The position numbers and the translations under genes were made by a program. Positions 1 through 5,929 of a stretch of 7,683 bases of DNA are shown in pieces. Under the pieces are notes generated by a model. The model was not told where the DNA came from and made no database searches. It worked only from the letters and a program-made list of their open reading frames with translations. The number at the start of each line of letters is the position of its first letter. The stretch's first letter is position 1. This stretch comes from an uncultured Ruminococcus sp. (lineage in GTDB: Bacteria; Bacillota_A; Clostridia; Oscillospirales; Ruminococcaceae). The DNA lies in the NCBI GenBank assembly GCA_947303535.1, contig CAMYYQ010000037.1, positions 1 to 7,683 on the forward strand, read 5' to 3'.

Positions 1-431
1 TTGAGAAATGCCTGTGTACCGAAGAACAGCTGGATTTCATAAGAAATATAGTTCCCGAAGAAAAGCAGAAAAAATACAGAAAAAAGTCCTCAATATTACT
101 GATAGTATGTATCATACTCTACTGCTTAACTATATTTTACATAGGCAGTTCGATAGTAAGAATGTATAACATCAATAAAAACTCCTACTACTTGAAGTAC
201 CCAAACACTACATACGAATCATTTGCAGACTGTATTGACGACGGTACTATCAAGGACGTTGTCATAATAAATAATAAATTCGTAGAGTATACGTATACGG
301 GACACGACAAAGACGAACGTTACTATACGGTATGCACAAAGAATATAAAAAAGCTTAAAACCAAGCTCGATGAAAATGATATCAGCTGGGAATCCAAAAA
401 GGCAAAATACTGCATCAAAAAGCGCAGATGA
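1..431 (+). CDS. 3' end of a small membrane protein with an FtsH-extracellular-like domain (5' partial)
   Basis: The frame is open from base 3, so the gene begins before the window; 142 codons plus a TGA stop are visible. The visible protein starts with a short charged cytoplasmic stretch (EEQLDFIRNIVPEEKQKKYRKK). One hydrophobic membrane segment follows (about visible residues 30-51, SSILLIVCIILYCL...). After it comes an outside domain of about 85 residues. Its pattern, TYESFADCIDDGTIKDVVI, then YYTVCTKNIKKLKTKLDENDISWE, resembles the FtsH extracellular domain (Y-s-x-F-l-x-x-v-x-x-g-x-v-x-x-V-x-I, then a y-t-t segment and L-x-x-x-L-x-x-x-x-v). In FtsH a second membrane helix and the AAA protease follow; here the protein simply ends in a Lys/Arg-rich tail. 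The resemblance is by eye and could be wrong. ATG at 162 is internal, after the membrane helix, and has no ribosome binding site, so it is not taken as the start. A terminator follows 45 bp downstream. Confidence 0.6.
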   Translation, partial: EKCLCTEEQLDFIRNIVPEEKQKKYRKKSSILLIVCIILYCLTIFYIGSSIVRMYNINKNSYYLKYPNTTYESFADCIDDGTIKDVVIINNKFVEYTYTGHDKDERYYTVCTKNIKKLKTKLDENDISWESKKAKYCIKKRR

Positions 432-475
432 GCCGCGTATATCTGCAAAAAAACGCACACCCCAAATAATAAATT

Positions 476-510
476 AACAGGCTGTTAAAACTGCCTGTTT
501 TTTTATTTTT
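476..510 (+). terminator. Rho-independent terminator of the upstream gene
   Basis: AACAGGC (476-482) pairs perfectly with GCCTGTT (493-499). The 10-nt apical part can partly pair (GTT/AAC). A T-rich run, eight T's (497-504), one A, then five T's, follows directly. It lies between the upstream stop (431) and the promoter at 514, so it insulates the GGDEF gene. Confidence 0.9.
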
Positions 511-513
511 GCC

Positions 514-542
514 TTGACAACGTATAAGACAGATGATATAAT
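514..542 (+). promoter_or_regulatory. Consensus sigma-A promoter of the GGDEF gene
   Basis: TTGACA (514-519) and TATAAT (537-542) are both perfect consensus hexamers separated by exactly 17 bp. The predicted transcript starts near 549, giving a leader of about 50 nt that includes a short (TA)n(TG)n tract (555-572). No operator-like palindrome is evident, so strong constitutive expression is the simplest reading. Confidence 0.88.
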
Positions 543-586
543 AGCTATATAAATTATATATATATGTGTGTGTTATTTGATATAAT

Positions 587-592
587 AAGGGG
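587..592 (+). promoter_or_regulatory. Ribosome binding site fixing the GGDEF start at 600
   Basis: AAGGGG lies 7 nt before ATG at 600. The in-frame ATG at 564 lies only about 15 nt after the predicted transcription start, inside the TA/TG tract, and has no Shine-Dalgarno sequence. The start at 600 is therefore preferred. Confidence 0.8.
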
Positions 593-599
593 ACTTTAT

Positions 600-1979
600 A
601 TGAAAGAAGAAAAAAGATTTCGATCGAGCAAACGTAATTTCATTCTGGCACTTGCTTTGCTTCTGATAACGAACATTATTATGGCTATGATACTTTCAAT
701 GCTTGCCAAGAAAAACCTGCGTGAACAGATAGAGCAAAGAATGCTGGATATCTCCAATACTGCGGCTTATATGCTCAACGGCGACGAGCTTGAACAGCTG
801 AAAAAGGAGGACGAGGGTACCGAGCCATACAATAAGGCACTGGATACGCTAAGAGCATTTCAGGATAATATAGAGCTTGACTATATTTACGGTATAAGAC
901 AGGAGGCTGACGGCTCGTTCACCTTTACCATCGACCCTGCCGAAGAAGACCCGGGTGAATTCGGTGCTCCTATTGTAACCACTGAAGCGCTCCTGAATGC
1001 CGCCCACGGCACAGCCGATGTTGATAAAAAAGCATACTCCGATGAATGGGGCACGTTCTATTCGGCATACAGCCCTGTTTTCAATTCTGAGGGCAAGGTA
1101 GCAGGCATAGTCGGAGTTGATTTCAATGCAGAATGGTACGACGGAAAGCTCAGCAATAACAGGGTGGTCTCCATAATCATCACTATGTGTGCCCTTACAG
1201 TAGGTATAGTACTCTCATTCATAATCATGTCGCAGAACAGAAAGCGTTTCACAGCAATGCTCAAAGAGGTCGATCAGCTTGATAAGGCTACACACAGGAT
1301 CAATTCGACTCTGATGAATACCTGCATAAAGAAGCTTGACTTCCTGCCCGACAGCGAGAGCGAAGTGATAAAGACTCTGGCTAACGGCGAAAAAGGCGGC
1401 GAGACTCTGAGAGACGATTACGATGAAGTAACAACAAACCTCCGAGCAGTATGCAAAAAACTGGATAAATACGTAAATTACGTAGATGCGAATATGTATA
1501 AGGACGAGCTCACCAATACATACAACAAAGCCGCATACAAAAACACTATCAAGGCTCTCGACGACAAGATCAAAACTGAGGAGATATCTTTTTCCGTTGC
1601 TTTCTTCGACTTGAACGGTCTTGAAAGCATAAATGCACATTACGGCTTTGAAGCTGGCGACGTGCTCATGTTCCATTCTGCAAGGATACTCAAAAATGTA
1701 TTCGGAAAAGAAAATGTATTCCGTGTTGCAGGTGACGAATTCATCGCTATAATGGAAGAAAAGAACCATATCCAGATGAGCCTGCTCTTTGAGCAGTTCG
1801 ATGAGGAGCTGAATACATTCAATAATTCAAAGAAGTCTGAGCATATCCTCGGAATCGCTAAGGGAAGTTCTTCCTATACTCCCGATGAACACGAAAATTA
1901 CCGTCATGTTTTCATCGAAGCAAGAAAAAATATGAAAAAAGACAAGGAACTCTATTACCAGAGGAAAAACAGTCTGTAA
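600..1979 (+). CDS. Membrane-bound GGDEF (diguanylate cyclase-like) sensor protein
   Basis: This 459-residue protein probably makes cyclic di-GMP in response to an extracellular signal. A basic N-terminus precedes TM1 (about 14-34). An extracytoplasmic Cache-like sensor domain follows (about 36-185), with the typical YIYGIRQ, FTIDP and AYSPVFNSEGKVAGIVGVDF segments. TM2 is about 189-211, then a long helical linker, then the GGDEF domain (about 300-459). Landmarks of that domain are DELTNTYNKAAY (from D302), the metal-binding FFDLNG (D337), INAHYGFEAGD, and FRVAGDEF with the signature at 377-381. The first signature Gly is Ala (AGDEF), while the Asp and Glu needed for metal binding and catalysis remain. 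The inhibitory RxxD site five residues upstream is absent (FGKE there), so product inhibition at that site is unlikely. The gene stands alone between two terminators. Cyclase activity is inferred from family knowledge. Confidence 0.9.
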   Translation: MKEEKRFRSSKRNFILALALLLITNIIMAMILSMLAKKNLREQIEQRMLDISNTAAYMLNGDELEQLKKEDEGTEPYNKALDTLRAFQDNIELDYIYGIRQEADGSFTFTIDPAEEDPGEFGAPIVTTEALLNAAHGTADVDKKAYSDEWGTFYSAYSPVFNSEGKVAGIVGVDFNAEWYDGKLSNNRVVSIIITMCALTVGIVLSFIIMSQNRKRFTAMLKEVDQLDKATHRINSTLMNTCIKKLDFLPDSESEVIKTLANGEKGGETLRDDYDEVTTNLRAVCKKLDKYVNYVDANMYKDELTNTYNKAAYKNTIKALDDKIKTEEISFSVAFFDLNGLESINAHYGFEAGDVLMFHSARILKNVFGKENVFRVAGDEFIAIMEEKNHIQMSLLFEQFDEELNTFNNSKKSEHILGIAKGSSSYTPDEHENYRHVFIEARKNMKKDKELYYQRKNSL

Positions 1980-1982
1980 ACA

Positions 1983-2008
1983 AAAGGCGCACTCAGTGCG
2001 CCTTTTTT
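1983..2008 (+). terminator. Rho-independent terminator of the GGDEF gene
   Basis: A perfect 10-bp stem, AAAGGCGCAC (1983-1992) with GTGCGCCTTT (1996-2005), has a 3-nt loop. A run of six T's (2003-2008) overlaps the end of the stem. It begins 4 bp after the stop codon. Confidence 0.95.
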
Positions 2009-2058
2009 ATGCACAACTGTCATTTTTTGCTATGTTGATAAATCTTTCACTTGCACTG

Positions 2059-2087
2059 TTGCTTTTTCTCTTTTAATATGTTATAAT
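2059..2087 (+). promoter_or_regulatory. Extended -10 promoter of purA
   Basis: TATAAT (2082-2087) is preceded by TGT (2079-2081), an extended -10 element. The best -35 at 17-bp spacing is TTGCTT (2059-2064), a weak match, as often seen with extended -10 promoters. Transcription would start near 2094, leaving a leader of about 65 nt. I saw no clear PurR-box-like palindrome. Confidence 0.7.
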
Positions 2088-2098
2088 GTATTGTAAGC

Positions 2099-2130
2099 GT
2101 GCATTTAGACAGATGCAGAACTGTCTGCAC
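2099..2130 (+). promoter_or_regulatory. Hairpin at the 5' end of the purA leader
   Basis: GTGC (2099-2102) pairs with GCAC (2127-2130) and AGACAG (2107-2112) with CTGTCT (2121-2126). There is a 4-nt bulge on the 5' side and an 8-nt loop. It would form almost at the mRNA 5' end and has no T-run, so it is not a terminator. mRNA protection or a regulatory role is inference; the structure is small and matches no riboswitch known to me. Confidence 0.45.
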
Positions 2131-2159
2131 AAATAAATATTATGAAAAGAGGAAAATAA

Positions 2160-3437
2160 ATGCCTGCAAATATCGTAGTCGGAACACAATGGGGAGACGA
2201 AGGAAAGGGTAAGATCATTGATATCCTTGCTTCCCGCGCAGATGTTGTAGTTCGCTCACAGGGCGGAAACAACGCAGGACACACTGTTGTAAATAACGGC
2301 GAAGTATATAAGCTTCACCTTGTACCATCGGGTATCCTTTACCCCAATGCCCTCAACCTTATCGGTGCAGGTGTAGTTCTTGATCCTAAGGACTTCATCG
2401 GTGAACTCGACAACCTTGAGTCGAGAGGTATAAAAACTGTAGGTCACCTCAAAGTTGACCCACGCGCTCAGATCGTTATGCCTTGGCATATCGCTCTTGA
2501 CGGTCTTTCCGAAGCATTCCGCGGCGGCAAGGACATCGGTACTACAAAGAGAGGTATCGGTCCTACATATATGGATAAATACGAGAGATGCGGTATCCGT
2601 ATGTACGATCTCGTTCACCCTGAAGTACTTGCTGAAAAGATACAGTCTACAGGCAAGCTCAAAAATGAGATAATCACTAAGGTATACGGCGGTGAGGCTT
2701 TCGACCTTGACGCTGTTACAAAGGAATATACAGAGTACGGAAAGAGACTTCTCCCATACATGGACGATGTTTCTGTTCTCACATTCAAGGCTCACAAGGC
2801 AGGAAAGACTATCATGTTCGAGGGCGCACAGGCTACTCTCCTCGACATAGACTTCGGTACATATCCTTACGTTACTTCATCACATCCGCTCTCAGCAGGT
2901 GTATGCGTAGGTACAGGTGTTGGTCCTAAAGTCATCACAAACATCATCGGTGTTGCAAAAGCTTATACGACCCGTGTAGGCAAGGGACCATTCCCCACAG
3001 AGCTTGACGACGCTACAGGCGATCAGATCAGAAACGTAGGCGGCGAGTTCGGTACAACTACAGGCAGACCAAGAAGAACAGGCTGGTTCGATGCAGTTAT
3101 CGTTCGCCACTCTGTAAGAGTTAACGGTCTTGACAGCCTTGCTATCAACAAGCTCGATACTCTTGCAAATATCGACACACTCAAAATGTGTGTAGCTTAC
3201 AAGAAGCCCGACGGAAGCATTATCAAGGAGTTCCCGCCAACACTTGAAGAGCTTGAGGGCTGCCAGCCTATATATGAGGAATTCCCCGGATTTACCGAGG
3301 ATATCTCAAAGTGTGCAAGCTTTGATGAGCTCCCTGCAAACTGCAAGAGCTATATCGCTCGTCTCGAAGAGCTGGTAGGCTGCCACGTAAGCATGGTAGG
3401 TATCGGTCCTGACAGATCACAGATACTGGAAAGATAA
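2160..3437 (+). CDS. purA: Adenylosuccinate synthetase
   Basis: The product joins IMP and aspartate with GTP hydrolysis to form adenylosuccinate, the committed step from IMP to AMP, in the cytoplasm. The 425-residue length is normal for the family. Signature elements are all present. GTQWGDEGKGK (8-18) is the phosphate loop with catalytic Asp13. NNAGH ends in catalytic His41. GTTKRGIGP (127-135) contacts IMP. TTTGRPRR (299-306) carries the conserved arginines of the substrate loop. NKLD (330-333) recognises guanine, and GIGPDRSQ lies near the C-terminus. AGAGGA (2148-2153) is 6 nt before the ATG. The gene has its own promoter and is not linked to other purine genes here. Codon choice looks more uniform than in the neighbours, as expected for a well-expressed housekeeping gene. 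Confidence 0.98.
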   Translation: MPANIVVGTQWGDEGKGKIIDILASRADVVVRSQGGNNAGHTVVNNGEVYKLHLVPSGILYPNALNLIGAGVVLDPKDFIGELDNLESRGIKTVGHLKVDPRAQIVMPWHIALDGLSEAFRGGKDIGTTKRGIGPTYMDKYERCGIRMYDLVHPEVLAEKIQSTGKLKNEIITKVYGGEAFDLDAVTKEYTEYGKRLLPYMDDVSVLTFKAHKAGKTIMFEGAQATLLDIDFGTYPYVTSSHPLSAGVCVGTGVGPKVITNIIGVAKAYTTRVGKGPFPTELDDATGDQIRNVGGEFGTTTGRPRRTGWFDAVIVRHSVRVNGLDSLAINKLDTLANIDTLKMCVAYKKPDGSIIKEFPPTLEELEGCQPIYEEFPGFTEDISKCASFDELPANCKSYIARLEELVGCHVSMVGIGPDRSQILER

Positions 3438-3451
3438 GAAAATACACAGTT

Positions 3452-3473
3452 CAGCCGCTTCGGCGGCTGTTCT
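3452..3473 (+). terminator. UUCG-loop hairpin after purA, possibly a weak terminator
   Basis: CAGCCGC (3452-3458) and GCGGCTG (3463-3469) form a 7-bp GC-rich stem closed by a TTCG tetraloop, an unusually stable hairpin. The following T-tract is poor (TTCTT), so termination may be incomplete and purA transcripts could continue into the dockerin genes 30 bp further on. It may instead act mainly as a 3'-end stabiliser. Confidence 0.6.
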
Positions 3474-3502
3474 TATAATCAGGATCAAGGGGGAGATAAT
3501 TT

Positions 3503-4693
3503 ATGAAGACTTTCACAAAATTGGTGGCTGCTGCTCTGACAGCTTCTCTTGCTGTATGTTCAGCCGCTCCTGTAAACGCAGCTTTTACGGATATTCCGTC
3601 GTCTGCTGTAGTCACAGCCAATGACAATGTAAAGGTTCCTACATTCACTTCCGATGAGGAAATGCTGAAATATATACGCAGTGAGATGCGTAACAGGGTC
3701 GAGAGTTTTACGGTAGCATTAAAAGGCGCAGACGTAGCCGAAGCAAGTAATTACGATGATATGCTCCTGACAAAGATATTCGATCATACTGACAATCCAA
3801 AAGATGGAAGCTATCTTTTTTTAGGTGTCCGCAATATCAATGTCAAGACCTCTGCTGATGATGATATATTCAAAATAGATTTTGAGTTATCGTATATGAC
3901 CACATACGATCAGGAAACAGAGCTCGACACTCAAATAAAAAAACTCGTCAGTGCAATGCCTCTTATATTGGGAGAAAATTACAGAGACCTTCCTGATGCA
4001 GAAAAAGTCGCTAAGGGTTACGATTATTTTGTAAAACTTATGAAAAATGTCGATCACGTAGAGGATAAAAATGATCTCTCACTTTATTCGGCTTATTCGG
4101 TACTGGTAAATAAAAAAGCAAACTCCATCGGCTTTGTACAGTTGTTTATCCGCACTCTTGCCGAAATAGGCATTGATTCACAAGTTATGTTTACCTCAAT
4201 TGATCTGACAGGTAAACTCGGTTCTCACTTCATTCCGGCAGTATGCATAGACGGTACTTATTACCTATGCGATCCTGTATCTGATTTCATTTTGGGTAAC
4301 GGAGATAATAAGTTCCTGCTGAAAGGTGCAAACGATCTCGACAGTTCCGAAGAGTATAAAAAAACTGTTGAAAAGCAGGGACTGTCTCTGAACAAGCTGG
4401 CTGAACAAAACGGTGTAGCACTGTATTCTTACGACAAGAAGTTTGAATTCGGCGATGTCAGCGGCGACGGTCTTATAGACTCCGTTGACGCTTCCATGAT
4501 ACTTGCGGAATACGCAAGACTTTCATCATCGGACAAATGCGGAATATTCTCGGCAGGTCAGAAAACCGCCGCAGATACAGACAAAAACGGTCGTATCGAC
4601 TCTGTTGACACTTCTACTATACTTTCTTACTACGCATATAAATCAACTACTTCAGATAATACGACTCTGAGTGAATTCATAAGCAGAAAGTGA
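3503..4693 (+). CDS. Secreted dockerin protein with a transglutaminase-like domain lacking the catalytic Cys
   Basis: The 396-residue protein starts at ATG after AAGGGGGAG (7-nt gap). A signal peptide (1-26, cleavage after VNA) means export. Residues about 50-310 match the downstream paralogue throughout: an N-terminal alpha/beta region, then a transglutaminase-like fold. By alignment with the paralogue, the nucleophile position holds Ser208 (NKKANSIGFVQ) instead of Cys. The His (GSHF, His242) and Asp (YYLCDP, Asp257) are kept. The C-terminus is a type I dockerin with two calcium loops, DVSGDGLIDSVD (318-329) and DTDKNGRIDSVD (358-369). The protein should therefore attach to a cohesin on a scaffoldin at the cell surface. 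It may be a non-catalytic binding protein or a Ser-variant enzyme; activity cannot be told from sequence. First gene of a three-gene block. Confidence 0.88.
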   Translation: MKTFTKLVAAALTASLAVCSAAPVNAAFTDIPSSAVVTANDNVKVPTFTSDEEMLKYIRSEMRNRVESFTVALKGADVAEASNYDDMLLTKIFDHTDNPKDGSYLFLGVRNINVKTSADDDIFKIDFELSYMTTYDQETELDTQIKKLVSAMPLILGENYRDLPDAEKVAKGYDYFVKLMKNVDHVEDKNDLSLYSAYSVLVNKKANSIGFVQLFIRTLAEIGIDSQVMFTSIDLTGKLGSHFIPAVCIDGTYYLCDPVSDFILGNGDNKFLLKGANDLDSSEEYKKTVEKQGLSLNKLAEQNGVALYSYDKKFEFGDVSGDGLIDSVDASMILAEYARLSSSDKCGIFSAGQKTAADTDKNGRIDSVDTSTILSYYAYKSTTSDNTTLSEFISRK

Positions 4694-4718
4694 ACTCCCG
4701 TTGTAAAGGAGGTATAAC

Positions 4719-5915
4719 ATGAAATACCCGTTAAAATTACTGGCTGCGCTTTCTTCCCTTGTTGTTCTTACAGGCAGCATCATACCGTCATCAGCTTTTG
4801 CTGCACAGTCTGCATTTCCTGATATCTCCTCGGATAATGTGACCTTGTCCACAGCAGATGCAGCTGTACAGATACGAGGATATCTCAAAGCACGTTCTTC
4901 GGAGTTCACTGTAGCTGTTGATAATGTCAATTTCTCAGGCACGCAGGAAGAACGGAACGAGCAGGCAAAAGAGCTTTCTCAGTCATTGATATACAACGCA
5001 TTTGAAGAGACAGGAAAAGGCGATGAGGGAGACTATCTTCGTTTCGCCGTAAAAAGCTACAAATGCACTATCACAAATAAGGACGGCTGCAAGCTCAACT
5101 TCCACGTTGTGTATTATACGACCCCCGAAGAAGAAGCAATGCTCGATGATAAGATCGACCGCGTACTTGCATCACTTTCCCTTGAACAAAAATCCGACTA
5201 TGAAAAAATACGTGCCATATATAAGTACGTTACGGAAAAGGTCTCATACTCTACAGATCTTCAGGATCAGTATATATATTCAGCCTACAACGCTGTAATA
5301 AACGGCAATGCCGTATGTCAGGGCGTTGCACAGCTTCTTTATAAGATGTACAATGATTCGGGCATATCATGCCGCGTTATCGCAGGTGTATCACACGATA
5401 TAAACGATACTACCTCTGACGGCAACCATGTATGGCTCATCGTAAAGCTTGAAGATAAGTACTATCTCCTTGACCCTACATGGGACCTGAGATACAACGG
5501 ACATTATTTCCTCTATTTTTTGAAAGGCTCAGACGATTTCGACTCTGTAAGCCCGAATATAATACATATCCCCCGCAATGACAACGGGCTCTCGTTCCCT
5601 GACTATAATTCAGAGGAATTCAGGAAAAAATATCCCATATCGCAGTATGAATACAAACTGCCGTCATACTCCCTTGGCGATCTGAACGGCGACAAGTTTG
5701 TAGACTCTGTTGACGCTTCCATGATACTTGCTGAATATGCGCGTATCTCATCAGGAAACGGCGCACGCTCATTCAGCTCTGAACAGACAAAGTATGCCGA
5801 TGTAAACGGCGATGATCTTATAGACTCTGTTGACGCTTCTCTTGTACTTTCTTACTATTCCACAGTATCAAACGGCAAGGAGATAAGTATTACAGATTTT
5901 ATTAATTCTCATTAA
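4719..5915 (+). CDS. Secreted dockerin protein with an intact transglutaminase-like (cysteine protease-fold) domain
   Basis: The 398-residue protein is a tandem paralogue of the preceding gene, 25 bp downstream, with a near-perfect AAAGGAGGT site (4705-4713). A signal peptide (1-28, cleavage after AFA) is followed by a paralogous N-terminal region. The transglutaminase-like domain (about 165-290) has a full triad: Cys200 in NAVCQGVAQ, His237 in GNHVWLIV and Asp252 in YYLLDPTWD. These motifs are typical of bacterial transglutaminase-like proteins, many of which are peptidases or of unknown specificity; the substrate is unknown. The C-terminal dockerin has loops DLNGDKFVDSVD (321-332) and DVNGDDLIDSVD (361-372), both with SV at positions 10-11, as in the sister gene, so both probably bind the same cohesin. 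Inferred role: a cellulosome- or surface-associated protein-processing or cross-linking enzyme. Confidence 0.92.
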   Translation: MKYPLKLLAALSSLVVLTGSIIPSSAFAAQSAFPDISSDNVTLSTADAAVQIRGYLKARSSEFTVAVDNVNFSGTQEERNEQAKELSQSLIYNAFEETGKGDEGDYLRFAVKSYKCTITNKDGCKLNFHVVYYTTPEEEAMLDDKIDRVLASLSLEQKSDYEKIRAIYKYVTEKVSYSTDLQDQYIYSAYNAVINGNAVCQGVAQLLYKMYNDSGISCRVIAGVSHDINDTTSDGNHVWLIVKLEDKYYLLDPTWDLRYNGHYFLYFLKGSDDFDSVSPNIIHIPRNDNGLSFPDYNSEEFRKKYPISQYEYKLPSYSLGDLNGDKFVDSVDASMILAEYARISSGNGARSFSSEQTKYADVNGDDLIDSVDASLVLSYYSTVSNGKEISITDFINSH

Positions 5916-5917
5916 AC

Positions 5918-5923
5918 GAGGTG
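5918..5923 (+). promoter_or_regulatory. Ribosome binding site fixing the repeat-protein start at 5930
   Basis: GAGGTG lies 6 nt before ATG at 5930. The in-frame GTG at 5921 is part of this site, so it cannot be the start; the protein begins MYDENN. Confidence 0.85.
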
Positions 5924-5929
5924 TTGATT

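Noticed and set aside
564..599. ATG at 564 as start of the GGDEF protein
   Set aside because: No ribosome binding site, very close to the predicted transcription start, and it adds a non-typical N-terminus; ATG at 600 has AAGGGG at 7 nt.
1215..1769. Long minus-strand reading frame opposite the GGDEF gene
   Set aside because: It is antisense to a well-supported coding region, has no ribosome binding site I could see, and its Cys/Val/Phe-rich product looks like a shadow.
2256..2795. Minus-strand reading frame opposite purA
   Set aside because: It lies wholly within purA, whose motifs are certain; the product has no recognisable features.
3451..3479. Full sigma-A promoter for the dockerin operon around TATAAT at 3474
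   Set aside because: The -35 position is occupied by the hairpin and reads TCAGCC or TTCAGC, too weak to call; a start there would leave a leader of only about 15 nt.
5921..5929. GTG at 5921 as start of the repeat protein
   Set aside because: This GTG is part of the GAGGTG ribosome binding site for ATG at 5930.
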